This document shows positions 34,100-42,798 of a stretch of 53,137 nt of DNA, piece after piece. This DNA comes from Anaerolineae bacterium (GTDB lineage Bacteria; Chloroflexota; Anaerolineae; Aggregatilineales; Phototrophicaceae): contig JAAXID010000088.1 in the NCBI GenBank assembly GCA_012270545.1, positions 1 to 53,137 of the forward strand, in the 5' to 3' direction. The notes under the pieces are model-generated. The model had not been told where the DNA came from and made no database searches. It saw nothing but the letters and a program-made list of their open reading frames with translations. The translations under genes were made by a program, and so were the position numbers. Within the stretch, counting starts at the first letter, position 1, and the number at the start of each line of letters is the position of its first letter.

Positions 34100-35038
34100 C
34101 TACCACATTGAGGTATCTTGATTGAAGTCTTGCGTAAAGTATCTCCACAGCCTCTCAGCTGCTTTATCCACGGTGCAGATTTTACAGTCTTCCTCTTGGG
34201 CGAACATCATTAGACTGAGTGTAAATTCCAATGCTGGATTTCCATCTGACACAGTGACTTGTGCAAGCTCGTTTATTCCGCCCATATCGAGAGCCATATG
34301 TCCTCTTGCTTCCGAATAGGCTAAACCATTCAAACCGATATTCGTACTTACCCAAATTCTGCAAGCCTTCTTCAGTTCTCCGTCTAGATAAATTTGGCAA
34401 GTAAGATCTGAGACTGAGGCTTTACGAATTCTGTACATAATCCGCGATTCTGATTCTTTGAATGCGGCAAGCGCTCTTTCGAAGTAGACGTGAATTTCCT
34501 GTATAGCGTCGAAGAGAAAGTCTTCTTTCTCCAGGTCGGTAAGTTCGCGCTTAGGAAGTGGTATTGGGATGTCTCGAAAACCACTTTGCCTATGAGCCAT
34601 CACGTTAAGGGGACCGCTGCCAAGCCTTTCCCAATGTGACGGTATTTTGTCGCAGCTAATCGGATGCGGATCTTGCAGCGCGCGAGTTAGCTTCGCGCCT
34701 GATTCCGGGCTTTCGTCATAAAGTACATACTGGATAGAGTTCAACGGATGTGGAATTTCAATGTCTGACGTGAGAACCACAGGCACGATAGGCTTCTGGA
34801 TAAGTGCCGCGTGCTGAAGCTCTTTCCGGCACCATTCGGACTGTAACGAGTTTTCTGTCATGACGAAGAGAAACACCTCACACCGATCTATCTCGTATTG
34901 AATTTCAGTTGCCCAGTCTCTTGCGCCCTTTAGATCGTAAACGAACTGCCAGCCCCTTCCCCCGCCATGTCTGACTATTTCTTCCAGTCTGCTAACTATG
35001 CTCTTGTCTTCTTTTGCATAACTGATAAAGACATTCAA
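34100..35038 (-). CDS. TIR-domain protein, probable NAD-consuming effector
   Basis: A 312-residue protein. Residues 1-125 form a TIR domain: VFISYAKEDKS (box 1, residues 3-13), the acidic loop FVYDLKGARDW, and SEWCRKEL. In the last, Trp69 and Glu73 have the same spacing as the catalytic Trp/Glu pair of NAD-cleaving TIR proteins. Residues 150-312 are a separate domain of no family I recognise (beta-rich, with DLTCQIYLDGE and ACRIWVSTNIG), perhaps a sensor. The start is TTG at 35038 with GAGGG upstream; there is no in-frame ATG before the TIR core. Base composition is visibly more AT-rich than the neighbours, suggesting acquisition. It lies 98 bases downstream of the methyltransferase-HNH gene, same strand. 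Confidence 0.85.
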   Translation of the reverse strand: MNVFISYAKEDKSIVSRLEEIVRHGGGRGWQFVYDLKGARDWATEIQYEIDRCEVFLFVMTENSLQSEWCRKELQHAALIQKPIVPVVLTSDIEIPHPLNSIQYVLYDESPESGAKLTRALQDPHPISCDKIPSHWERLGSGPLNVMAHRQSGFRDIPIPLPKRELTDLEKEDFLFDAIQEIHVYFERALAAFKESESRIMYRIRKASVSDLTCQIYLDGELKKACRIWVSTNIGLNGLAYSEARGHMALDMGGINELAQVTVSDGNPALEFTLSLMMFAQEEDCKICTVDKAAERLWRYFTQDFNQDTSMW

Positions 35039-35136
35039 GGTTAGCCCTCACTTCACCACGAAAACTGGTTAATCTTAATGTCTGCTTTTCACGAAGTCAA
35101 TTGCTGCGAAGGTGGGGGCTTCATTCTATCTTCACA

Positions 35137-36630
35137 CTAAAACATCCCACTCCGCCCGGCAATCAATGCCTGACACTCCTCATTATCAAAATTGTCCCGC
35201 ACCCAGTCGGCTCGTTCGCGCGCATGTTCCCGCGCCAACTGCGCCAAGCCTTCGTCTTTCATCCAATTTGCTTTCTTGTTTTCCCGCAGCAAGCCGCGCA
35301 GCGTCAGGTATTGCCCTTTGCGGCCGTTGCAGGGGCGGCAAAGCAAGATGCGGTTGCGGATGTGATTTTCGCCACCGTCCGCCCGCGGCGTGATATGATC
35401 TAATTCCATAAACTCGCGTTCCAGCTCGCGCCCGCAGCCGGCGCAGATGACATTGCCGTTGCTGCGCTGGGCATGCTCTAATATTTGCACCATCTGGCGG
35501 TGCGTCAGCTTCTCCCATGGCGCCATCGCTCGCGGCGTCTTCAGCTTGAGGCTAGGCGCCGCCAATTCGTTGTCGTCAGTGCGCCGTGGTGGCTCCGTCT
35601 CGTAATGGACGCGCTTCGTCCAAAACTGCAGCGGCTTTTCGTCTTCTGTTTGCATGCCCTCTTCCGCCAAGCGGTTCAGGACGGTCTCATGCGCTTTGTC
35701 CCAGATGTCTATGCCGACCCATTGCCGCCCTAGCTGCTCGGCAGCGACCGGCGTGGTGGCGCAACCGCAGAAGGGGTCGAGCACGATATCGCCGGGGTTG
35801 CTGCTGGCTTCGATGATGCGGCGGTAGAGCGCGAGCGGTTTCTGAGTGGGGTAGCCGGTAATCTCCTGTCTGGTGTTGGGGAACCACCCCGACGATCCAT
35901 AGAGCGACTTGATGTCCGTCCAGGTATCCGATAAGGGAACGCCCGGACTTTCGTCAAGATACTGTCTGATGATTTCCCCATTGCGCGTTCGAGTGCGATA
36001 TTTTCGACCGTCCGCGTCTACGTGCCTAAACCATTTCGTCCTGTAGTTTTCCGAGTATGGCGTATACTGTTTATTGTAGGTGTGCTGGCTATACTTCTTC
36101 GCGTAGACGAGTAAGGTTTCGTGTGCCTTGATCGGCTTTTTCCCGCCTGCCCTGCCACCAGACGGCGTGCCATAATTCCAGATTATTTCGGTGATGAAAT
36201 TCTTCTGTCCAAATATACCGTCCAATAAGCATTTGACATAAGCGACAGCGGTACGATCAAGATGCAGATAGAGCGTTCCATCCAGCCGAAGTATGCGATT
36301 CATCTCCATCAAGCGCACGCCTAGCCAGCATAAAAACGCGCCCATATCATCGCCGTAGGCAAGTCGCGCTCCCACAATCACGCTCTCAACCGCAGGCCAG
36401 TCATCTTTGATACTATCGGTCCATTCTTCATGCACATCCTCGTCCCAGCGCCAGCGGTCTTTGAAGCGTGCGCCTGCTGCCAGGCTCTCCGGCGTGGCGT
36501 GAAAGTCGCGGTTTTTGTTGAAAGGCGGGTCGGTGGCGATGAGATGAACCGTCTCGCTGTTCATGCCACGCAGGAAGTCGAGATTGTCACCGTGATAGAG
36601 GCTGCGATTGTTGAAGTTGAGTTGCGCCAA
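35137..36630 (-). CDS. DNA methyltransferase fused to C-terminal HNH nuclease domain
   Basis: A 497-residue fusion. The N-terminal 320 residues are a beta-class N4/N6 amino-methyltransferase: catalytic motif IV ATDPPFNKN (DPPF at 34-37), target-recognition region about 150-250, motif X YPTQKPLAL (260-268) and AdoMet motif I LDPFCGCATT (284-293). Residues 390-440 are an HNH domain of the treble-clef type: CAGC (396-399), LDHI with His412, Asn426, and CRPCNGRKG (431-439). The start is TTG at 36630 with GGAG upstream; no earlier start is in frame. Such a fusion could be a self-contained modification-restriction enzyme. The TIR gene follows in the same direction. Confidence 0.88.
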   Translation of the reverse strand: MAQLNFNNRSLYHGDNLDFLRGMNSETVHLIATDPPFNKNRDFHATPESLAAGARFKDRWRWDEDVHEEWTDSIKDDWPAVESVIVGARLAYGDDMGAFLCWLGVRLMEMNRILRLDGTLYLHLDRTAVAYVKCLLDGIFGQKNFITEIIWNYGTPSGGRAGGKKPIKAHETLLVYAKKYSQHTYNKQYTPYSENYRTKWFRHVDADGRKYRTRTRNGEIIRQYLDESPGVPLSDTWTDIKSLYGSSGWFPNTRQEITGYPTQKPLALYRRIIEASSNPGDIVLDPFCGCATTPVAAEQLGRQWVGIDIWDKAHETVLNRLAEEGMQTEDEKPLQFWTKRVHYETEPPRRTDDNELAAPSLKLKTPRAMAPWEKLTHRQMVQILEHAQRSNGNVICAGCGRELEREFMELDHITPRADGGENHIRNRILLCRPCNGRKGQYLTLRGLLRENKKANWMKDEGLAQLAREHARERADWVRDNFDNEECQALIAGRSGMF

Positions 36631-36726
36631 GGCTTGTATTCTCCGGGATTCCCTAGCTAAATGTAGCTACTGTTTCTTATAATGGCAACTGACGACTTTG
36701 TGCCTCAGTGGCAAATACCCCAAACC

Positions 36727-36756
36727 TTGACAACCTACCCCCACACCCGTTCTAAT
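36727..36756 (+). promoter_or_regulatory. Strong sigma70-type promoter for the MoaD-like/BNR operon
   Basis: A perfect TTGACA (36727-36732), an 18-base spacer and TCTAAT (36751-36756) sit 33 bases before the MoaD-like ATG, in the divergent region shared with the methyltransferase-HNH gene. Confidence 0.65.
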
Positions 36757-36788
36757 CTAAGCTCGCACACAAACCGCGGAGCAGCACC

Positions 36789-37061
36789 ATGGCGCAGGTC
36801 AAATTCACGCCCAACCTGAAACGCTTCTTCCCCGATCTCTGCGAATGCACGATTGACGCCGCCACCGTCGCCGAGATCGTCGCCGCCGTCGACCAACGCT
36901 GGCGCGGGCTGGGCGATTACATCATTGATGAGCAGGGCGCCCTGCGCAAACACGTTAATATCTTCGTCGGCGATGAACTGCTGCGCGACAAGCGGACGCT
37001 CTCCGACCGCGTCTCCGTTGACAGCAAAATCTTCATCGTCCAAGCGCTCTCCGGAGGATAA
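36789..37061 (+). CDS. MoaD/ThiS-like ubiquitin-fold sulfur carrier protein
   Basis: A 90-residue beta-grasp protein. It begins MAQVKFTPNLKRFFPD, includes the strand HVNIFVGDELL, and ends in IVQALSGG. The terminal Gly-Gly is the residue pair adenylated and thiocarboxylated in MoaD, ThiS and related carriers. There are no molybdopterin, thiamine or cysteine-synthesis genes nearby, so its target is unclear. Its stop codon lies 4 bases before the GTG of the BNR-propeller gene, whose GGAGG site sits inside this gene, showing tight coupling. A sulfur-donor or protein-tagging role tied to the propeller partner is possible; this is inference. Confidence 0.85.
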   Translation: MAQVKFTPNLKRFFPDLCECTIDAATVAEIVAAVDQRWRGLGDYIIDEQGALRKHVNIFVGDELLRDKRTLSDRVSVDSKIFIVQALSGG

Positions 37062-37065
37062 AACA

Positions 37066-38160
37066 GTGCAGAACAAACTCCTCGTCGGCACGCGCAAGGG
37101 CTTGCTGATCATGAGCCGGGATGGCGCGGCCAATTCTGAATGGAAAGTCGAGTCGGCGCATTTTGAAGCGATCCCAGTCGTCTATGCCTTTTGCGATCCG
37201 CGCACGGATGCTATCTGGGTCAGCCTCGACCACGGGCATTGGGGCGGCAAGCTGCACCGCTCGCGCGATCTGGGCGCCAGCTGGGAAGAGGTCGAAGCGC
37301 CCAAGTACCCCGAAGGCGATGCTGTCCCGCCCGATTTTACTGTGCCTGCTAAAACCAATTATATCTGGCTGATTGAGCCAGGCGGCGCCGATGAACCAAA
37401 GCGGCTCTATGTCGGCACCGACCCCGGCGGCCTCTTCGTCAGCGATGATGGCGGCGATTCCTTCCACCTGGTCGAGACGCTCTGGAAGCATTCAAGCAAT
37501 ACGCACTGGTTCGGCGCCGGGCGCGACCACCCCGGAACGGTCGCCATTCAAGTCGACCCGCGCGACAGCCGCCACTTGACCATCGGCATCAGCGTCGGCG
37601 GCGTCTATGTGAGCCGGGATGGCGGCGAAAGCTGGGAAGCGCGCAATCGCGGTCTCTTCGCCGATTACTTGCCCGACCCGCTGCACGAGCATGGACACGA
37701 CCCGCATATCATCCTCGCCAGCCCCTCGAACCCCGATGTGCTCTGGCAGCAGAACCATTGCGGCATCTTCCGCAGCGAAAATGGCGGCCTGCAGTGGCTG
37801 GATATCTCGGACAAAAACGGCGGACCGGCCGGCTTCGGCTTTGCCTTGGCGATCGATGACGAAGACGAACGCGTCGCCTGGGTGGCGCCGGCGGTCAGCG
37901 CTGAATATCGCGTGCCGGTCGACCGCAAGCTGGTCATCTGCCGCACGGAAGACGGCGGCGAAACCTGGCAGGATCTGCGCAGCGGCTTGCCACAAGAAAA
38001 CTGCTACGACCTCGTCTTCCGCCACGCGCTAGATAAGACCGGCGACACCCTGGCTTTCGGTACGACCGCGGGCAACTTCTACGTCTCCGATGACCGCGGC
38101 GACAACTGGCGCTGCCTGACGCACAACCTCGCGGTGGTCTACTCGGTGCGCTTCATTTAA
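37066..38160 (+). CDS. BNR-repeat beta-propeller protein coupled to MoaD-like gene
   Basis: A 364-residue predicted seven-bladed propeller. It begins VQNKLLVGTRKGLLIMSRDG. Asp-box-like repeats are SRDLGASW, SDDGGDSF, SRDGGESW, TEDGGETW and SDDRGDNW. The start is GTG at 37066, because GGAGG lies 8 bases before and the MoaD-like gene ends just ahead; a longer reading in this frame runs through that gene in the wrong register. No signal peptide is present, so it is cytoplasmic, unlike sialidases. The sialidase Arg triad and Tyr/Glu pair are not evident, so it is best called a propeller of unknown function. MoaD-like/propeller pairs occur in other bacteria. Confidence 0.82.
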   Translation: MQNKLLVGTRKGLLIMSRDGAANSEWKVESAHFEAIPVVYAFCDPRTDAIWVSLDHGHWGGKLHRSRDLGASWEEVEAPKYPEGDAVPPDFTVPAKTNYIWLIEPGGADEPKRLYVGTDPGGLFVSDDGGDSFHLVETLWKHSSNTHWFGAGRDHPGTVAIQVDPRDSRHLTIGISVGGVYVSRDGGESWEARNRGLFADYLPDPLHEHGHDPHIILASPSNPDVLWQQNHCGIFRSENGGLQWLDISDKNGGPAGFGFALAIDDEDERVAWVAPAVSAEYRVPVDRKLVICRTEDGGETWQDLRSGLPQENCYDLVFRHALDKTGDTLAFGTTAGNFYVSDDRGDNWRCLTHNLAVVYSVRFI

Positions 38161-38220
38161 TTGACTATTGTTCAATCGTAATTGATTGATTTGGTTGAGA
38201 ATCTTATAGGAGCATGACTG

Positions 38221-39345
38221 GTGGCTGATCTTTTGTTGCAGAAAATACAGGGCTGTTTGTACGGCGGCGCGATAGGCGATGCCATGGGCGGCGTCGCCGA
38301 GTGGCGCATGCCCGCTGAGATTCGCGCGCGCTACGGTTACATCACCGACTTGGTTGAAGCCTGGGAGGGACCGGGCGACACGAGCGGCCGGGGCGATGGC
38401 CGCTACACTGATGACAGCCACATGGTGCAGCTGTTGAGCCGCTGCTACATCGAGCACGGCGATCACCTCGACGCCCACGAATACTTTCGCCGCATCGGTC
38501 CGATGATCGGTTATGAGAGCCGCTGGATCCCTGACCGTGGACGCGAGATGCCCCTGGCCGAGCGCCTCTTCTACCCGGAGAAATGGCTCTTCATCCGCTG
38601 GCTGGCGAATGCCGATCCGCGCTACGCCGGCGTCGGCAATATGGTCAATTGCGGCGCCGCCATGTACGCCGCACCCATCGGCATCGTAAACGCCTGCGAT
38701 CCGCTGCGCGCCTATCAGGAAGCCGTCGATGTGCTCAGCCCGCATCAGGTCAGTTTCGGGCTGGAAGCAGCTGCTGTCCAGGCGGCTTGTGTGGCCGAAG
38801 CCTTCAAGCCGGAGGCCTCCGTCAGTTCTATTATCGACGCCGCGCTCAGTGTGGCCAAAGACGGCACCGCCGATTGCATCGCCGCCATCGCGGAGAAAGC
38901 CAGCACCCTGACTGACTGGCGCGAAGCCATCGGACCTCTGCGCGATGTCATGCGCGAATACGACACCTCGCCCGATGACGCCAAAAGAGAGCGCGGCAAC
39001 GGCAGCGATGACTGGACGCCGAGCCGCTCGCACAGCATCGAAGAAGTCCCCATCGCGCTCGGCTTCCTGGTGGTCACCGGCGGCGGCTACGAAGAGACCA
39101 TTTTCGGCGCCACCAATTACGGCCGCGACAACGACTCCATCGCCGGCATGGGCGGGGCAATCGCCGGCGCCCTGCACGGCATCGATGCCTTGCGTCCCGA
39201 ATGGGTGGAGCAGATCAACAGCGCCAATCGCATCGACTTGATGCCGATAGCCAGCGACCTAGCCGATCTGACGCGGAAGCTGCAAGCTGAGCAGCTCGCC
39301 GCGGCGCAGAGCCGGCAAGCGGACTTTGAGAAGTTGAGGGGCTAG
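38221..39345 (+). CDS. ADP-ribosylglycohydrolase family protein
   Basis: A 374-residue ARH/DraG-type hydrolase. The start is GTG at 38221, with TAGGAGC upstream. Metal-site motifs are GGAIGDAMGG (residues 15-24), YTDDSHM (Thr63-Asp64-Asp65) and NYGRDNDSIAGMGGAIAGALHG near residues 298-320, the two acidic clusters that bind the Mg ions. Known relatives remove ADP-ribose from proteins or hydrolyse small ADP-ribose adducts; some act on other substrates. It follows the BNR gene by 60 bases and is probably on the same transcript. The TIR-type NAD-consuming enzyme is nearby but divergent. Confidence 0.88.
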   Translation: MADLLLQKIQGCLYGGAIGDAMGGVAEWRMPAEIRARYGYITDLVEAWEGPGDTSGRGDGRYTDDSHMVQLLSRCYIEHGDHLDAHEYFRRIGPMIGYESRWIPDRGREMPLAERLFYPEKWLFIRWLANADPRYAGVGNMVNCGAAMYAAPIGIVNACDPLRAYQEAVDVLSPHQVSFGLEAAAVQAACVAEAFKPEASVSSIIDAALSVAKDGTADCIAAIAEKASTLTDWREAIGPLRDVMREYDTSPDDAKRERGNGSDDWTPSRSHSIEEVPIALGFLVVTGGGYEETIFGATNYGRDNDSIAGMGGAIAGALHGIDALRPEWVEQINSANRIDLMPIASDLADLTRKLQAEQLAAAQSRQADFEKLRG

Positions 39346-39515
39346 AACTGTCGCTCACCTGTTTCCTGCAATCGAATAGCTTTAGAACGGACGACCGCGC
39401 CTGAGCCTGTCTATCCATTGTTTTTGAGTTGCCAGAGACTCACGAGCGGCGGATTGAGGCGACGGATCGGGAGACTAAACTGTTGTGGATTCCAGCAGGG
39501 GGAATTGCCCGGCGC

Positions 39516-39752
39516 TCACTCCTTGACGAAGCCCGCGGGCGGCTTGTAGGGCACTTCCAGGTGCTTGATGATGGCGTCCAGCTTCCGCGAGTTTTCAAGG
39601 ATCATCTCCCGGTTGTCCGCTACCATCTCCGTCAACCCTAAGAGCGCCGCTTCGAAACTGTCCACCTTGTCAAACAACTCATCCTGCGCATCTTGCAAGG
39701 TCCGATATTCTCCCTGCATGCGCTTGAAACGAATGTCAGTTGTCGCTGCCAT
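39516..39752 (-). CDS. Short coiled-coil protein, paralogue of 47071-47409
   Basis: A 78-residue protein with an ATG start behind GAGGAGG. It reads DIRFKRMQGEYRTLQDAQDE, then a helical stretch with NREMILENSRKLDAIIKHLEVP and a short tail AGFVKE. The pattern matches the larger gene at 47071-47409 (IRLERIEKEYQTLRGTQDKL, NREAI units, MEHLQVPKKRTGFV). They therefore share N-terminal and C-terminal modules with a variable number of coiled-coil units between. The function is unknown. A strong promoter lies upstream (39776-39804). It is flanked by ADP-ribosylglycohydrolase (convergent) and the IlvD/EDD dehydratase (divergent). Confidence 0.75.
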   Translation of the reverse strand: MAATTDIRFKRMQGEYRTLQDAQDELFDKVDSFEAALLGLTEMVADNREMILENSRKLDAIIKHLEVPYKPPAGFVKE

Positions 39753-39775
39753 GCTGCCTCCTCGCGTCCGATTAC

Positions 39776-39804
39776 AGTATAATCCCGCTGTGTCAGGCTG
39801 TCAA
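39776..39804 (-). promoter_or_regulatory. Promoter of the short coiled-coil gene
   Basis: Minus-strand TTGACA (39804-39799), a 17-base spacer and TATACT (39781-39776), both close to perfect, 23 bases before the ATG at 39752. This is one of the strongest promoters in the window. Confidence 0.7.
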
Positions 39805-39851
39805 AATGCCTCTCTGTACTCTGTGTTCAAAACAAAAAAGGCGAATCCCCC

Positions 39852-41570
39852 ATGTCCCAAACCGCCAAACGCAGCCAAGACTTCTTCAACGCCGAGGGCG
39901 TCAGCGGGCTCATCCGCCGCGCCTTCACCGCTTCGATGGGCTTCGAGAGCGCCGATATGTCCCGCCCGCTCATCGGCATCTGCAACACCTACAGCGAGCT
40001 CAACCACTGCAACAGCCACCTACGCGCGGTCAGCGAGGCGGTCAAACGCGGCGTGCTGGGAGCGGGCGGCTTCCCGCTGGAATTCCCCACCATCTCGCTC
40101 GGCGAGGTCTACCTCAGCCCGACTTCCATGCTCTGCCGCAACCTGGCGGCGATGGACACCGAGGAGATGATCCGCGGCAATCCGCTGGCGGGCGTGGTGC
40201 TGCTCACCAATTGCGATAAGACGACCCCGGCCGCGCTGATGGGCGCCGCCAGCGCTGACCTGCCGACCATCATGGTCAGCGGCGGTCCTATGCTCAACGG
40301 GCATTACCGCGGCGAGATCCTCGGCGCCTGCACCGATTGCCGCCGCTACTCCGCCGAATACGAAGCCGGCACGATCAGCGCCGAGACTTACAAAGGCGTC
40401 GAGCTGAATCTGGTGCGCAGCGCCGGCCATTGCATGGTCATGGGCACCGCCTCGACCATGAACTCGCTGATGGAAGCGCTGGGCATGGCGCTGCCGGGCA
40501 ATGGCGCAGTGCCCGCGTCCGACTCGCGCCGCCTGCAACTGGCGCAAGCGGCCGGCCGGCAGATCGTGCAGCTCGTCGAGCGGGACATCCGCCCATCGCA
40601 GATTCTGACCGCCGCCGCCTTCGACAACGCCATCACCTTGCTGAACGCCGTCGGGGGCAGCACCAACGCCATCGTTCACCTGCCCGCCATCGCCGGGCGC
40701 GTCGGCGTCGACCTGCCGCTCTCGCGCTTCGATGAGATCAGCCGCCGTAGTCCCTTGATCGCCAATATGCGCCCCACAGGCGACTATCAGATGGAAGACC
40801 TCTTCTACGCCGGTGGCATTCCCGCTGTGTTGAAACAGCTGCTGCCGCTGCTGCATGGTGCTGCGCTGACCGTGACCGGGCGCACGCTGGCGGAAAATGT
40901 CGCCGATGCCGAGGTCAGCAATCCCGCTGTCATTCGTTCGCTGGACGATCCGCTGGCGCCGGAGGGCGGCTTGAGCATCCTGCGCGGCAACCTGGCGCCC
41001 GATGGCGCGGTCATCAAACACGCCGCCGCCACACCTGCGCTTTGCAAGCACCGTGGACCGGCGCTCGTCTTCAAAGACGCTGACGATGTCAAGACGCGCC
41101 TGAACGATCCCGCGCTGGATGTGACAGCCGATCACGTGCTCGTATTGCAAAATGCGGGACCAATCGGTGGACCGGGCATGCCCGAGATCGGCAACCTGCC
41201 CATCCCGCAGAAGCTGCTCAAGCAGGGAATACGCGATATGGTGCGCATCTCGGACGCGCGCATGAGCGGCACATCCTACGGCACGATCGTCTTGCACATC
41301 GCGCCGGAAGCGGCAATCGGTGGACCGCTGGCTCTCGTGCGCGATGGCGATGAAATTGAGTTAAACGTCGCCGAGCGTCGCTTGCAGCTGCATGTCTCCG
41401 ACGCGGAGCTGGCGGAGAGACGAGCGGCCTGGTCCGCGCCGCCGCCGGCTTATGAACGCGGCTACGGTCAACTCTACCTGCGCAGCGTCAACCAAGCGCC
41501 CCAGGGTTGCGATTTTGATTTCCTGCGTGGGAAGGATCCAGCTGGTCCGGTCTGGCAGCCGAAGTTTTAA
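39852..41570 (+). CDS. IlvD/EDD-family dehydratase, probable sugar-acid dehydratase
   Basis: A 572-residue iron-sulfur dehydratase. Three cluster cysteines stand at 53 (ELNHCN), 121 (LLTNCDKTTPA) and 194 (SAGHCMVMGTA), the spacing found in dehydratases of this family, with Asp122-Lys123 beside the second. The catalytic serine motif MSGTSYG lies near residue 475. The enzyme removes water from a 2,3-dihydroxy acid. Given the many sugar dehydrogenases here, an aldonic acid such as arabinonate or xylonate is more likely than the valine-pathway substrate; no ilv genes accompany it. It is convergent with the Gfo/Idh gene at 41617. Confidence 0.87.
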   Translation: MSQTAKRSQDFFNAEGVSGLIRRAFTASMGFESADMSRPLIGICNTYSELNHCNSHLRAVSEAVKRGVLGAGGFPLEFPTISLGEVYLSPTSMLCRNLAAMDTEEMIRGNPLAGVVLLTNCDKTTPAALMGAASADLPTIMVSGGPMLNGHYRGEILGACTDCRRYSAEYEAGTISAETYKGVELNLVRSAGHCMVMGTASTMNSLMEALGMALPGNGAVPASDSRRLQLAQAAGRQIVQLVERDIRPSQILTAAAFDNAITLLNAVGGSTNAIVHLPAIAGRVGVDLPLSRFDEISRRSPLIANMRPTGDYQMEDLFYAGGIPAVLKQLLPLLHGAALTVTGRTLAENVADAEVSNPAVIRSLDDPLAPEGGLSILRGNLAPDGAVIKHAAATPALCKHRGPALVFKDADDVKTRLNDPALDVTADHVLVLQNAGPIGGPGMPEIGNLPIPQKLLKQGIRDMVRISDARMSGTSYGTIVLHIAPEAAIGGPLALVRDGDEIELNVAERRLQLHVSDAELAERRAAWSAPPPAYERGYGQLYLRSVNQAPQGCDFDFLRGKDPAGPVWQPKF

Positions 41571-41616
41571 CGCGGGAAAAGTCGCTGCAAACTTAGCGAG
41601 AAGCCTGGCAAGACTT

Positions 41617-42714
41617 CTACACGTCCAACTCCCCATCGGCCAAACCGGCCGGCAGCGCCAGCGGCTGCTCCACCGTGCTTTGCAGCGCGATCTGCCGCCC
41701 TTGCGCCGATGATTCTTCCAGCGCGCACATGACATCGAGGACGTGGAAAGCCAGGTCGCCACTGACGCGGTGAGAGCGCCCGGAGTGAATAGCGTAAGCC
41801 ATATCAGCGACACCGGCGCCGCGCCCGATGTTAATGCTATGGCTGTGCGGGATTTCGACCCATTTGCGCGTCCCGCCTTTGACGATGTGTATCGCCCCGT
41901 GAAAATGATTGGGATCGCCCACGCTCATCGAGCCCGCTTCGCCGTGAATCTCCATGTTTGGCAGATGATGCCCCCAAATATCAAAGCTGGTGATGACGCT
42001 GGCGATCGCACCACTCTCAAATTCCAGCGTGCCGGCGATATGCGTGTTGACCTCGACCGGCAGTCTCGTGCCCATCAGCGCTTCGCTGGTGGCGATCCGT
42101 TCGGGGAAGGTCATGCGCGCCGAAGCCGAGACACGCGCCACCGGCCCCATCAAATGGATCAGCGCCGTCAGATAATAGGGACCCATGTCGAATAGCGGAC
42201 CGGCGCCCTTTTGGAAGAAGATGCCGGGGTTGGGATGCCAGCTCTCCGGTCCGTGGCTCATAAAGACGGCGGTTGCCGCGATTGGCGCGCCGATCAGGCC
42301 CTCATCAATCGCTTTGCGCGCGGTTTGCAAGCCGCCGCCGAGGAAGGTATCCGGCGCGCAGCCCATGCGGAGGCCGGCTGCTTCCGCTGCCTTGATGATC
42401 TTCTTGCCATCCTCGCGGGTGACGGCCAGCGCCTTTTCGCTATAAGCGTGCTTGCCCGCTTCGATGATCTGCAGCGAGACCTCAGCGTGCGCCTTCGGGA
42501 TGGTCAAGTTGACGACGATATCGATGTCTTCGCGCGCCAGCAGATCGGCGACGCTGTAGGCGGTCAGTCCGTGTTCGGCAGCGAAAGTTTCCGCCCGATC
42601 GGCGAGTATATCGGCGCAGGCGGTGATCTTGATGACGTCAAATGGCGCGCAGCCTTCGATATAAGCCGGCGCGATATTGCCGGTGCCGATGAGGCCAACG
42701 TTTAATGTTTGCAC
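41617..42714 (-). CDS. Gfo/Idh/MocA-family oxidoreductase, tandem copy A
   Basis: A 365-residue dehydrogenase. The start is GTG at 42714 (VQTLNVGLIGTGNIAPAYI), since GAAGGAG lies 5 bases before and this matches the paralogue's length exactly; a longer frame begins in repeat DNA. The Rossmann motif GTGNIA is at residues 9-14, the lysine motif SEKALAV (about 93-99) replaces the usual EKP with EKA, and the C-terminal domain has FDMGPYYLTALIHLMG. It is very similar to 43040-44137 throughout, so the two arose by tandem duplication. Together with ThuA they form a three-gene minus-strand unit. Confidence 0.88.
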   Translation of the reverse strand: MQTLNVGLIGTGNIAPAYIEGCAPFDVIKITACADILADRAETFAAEHGLTAYSVADLLAREDIDIVVNLTIPKAHAEVSLQIIEAGKHAYSEKALAVTREDGKKIIKAAEAAGLRMGCAPDTFLGGGLQTARKAIDEGLIGAPIAATAVFMSHGPESWHPNPGIFFQKGAGPLFDMGPYYLTALIHLMGPVARVSASARMTFPERIATSEALMGTRLPVEVNTHIAGTLEFESGAIASVITSFDIWGHHLPNMEIHGEAGSMSVGDPNHFHGAIHIVKGGTRKWVEIPHSHSINIGRGAGVADMAYAIHSGRSHRVSGDLAFHVLDVMCALEESSAQGRQIALQSTVEQPLALPAGLADGELDV

Positions 42715-42729
42715 GACGACTCCTTCTTC

Positions 42730-42748
42730 GGGCGACCCTGGCTCGCCC
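42730..42748. repeat. GTAG/CTAC-type hairpin repeat
   Basis: GGGCGA (42730-42735) and TCGCCC (42743-42748) form a hairpin followed by CCTAC. Same family as 22098, 30667 and 34063. Confidence 0.55.
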
Positions 42749-42798
42749 CTACATCGGCACACTATTTCTGTGGACGATTCACAGAAGCGCCCCTACAA

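Noticed and set aside
36853-37065. Long in-frame extension of the BNR gene through the MoaD-like gene
   Set aside because: The extension is serine/proline-rich out-of-frame reading of the MoaD-like gene. GTG at 37066 has GGAGG at the right distance.
37066-38160. Annotation of the BNR gene as a sialidase
   Set aside because: Asp-box repeats are present but the arginine triad and catalytic Tyr/Glu are not evident, and there is no export signal.
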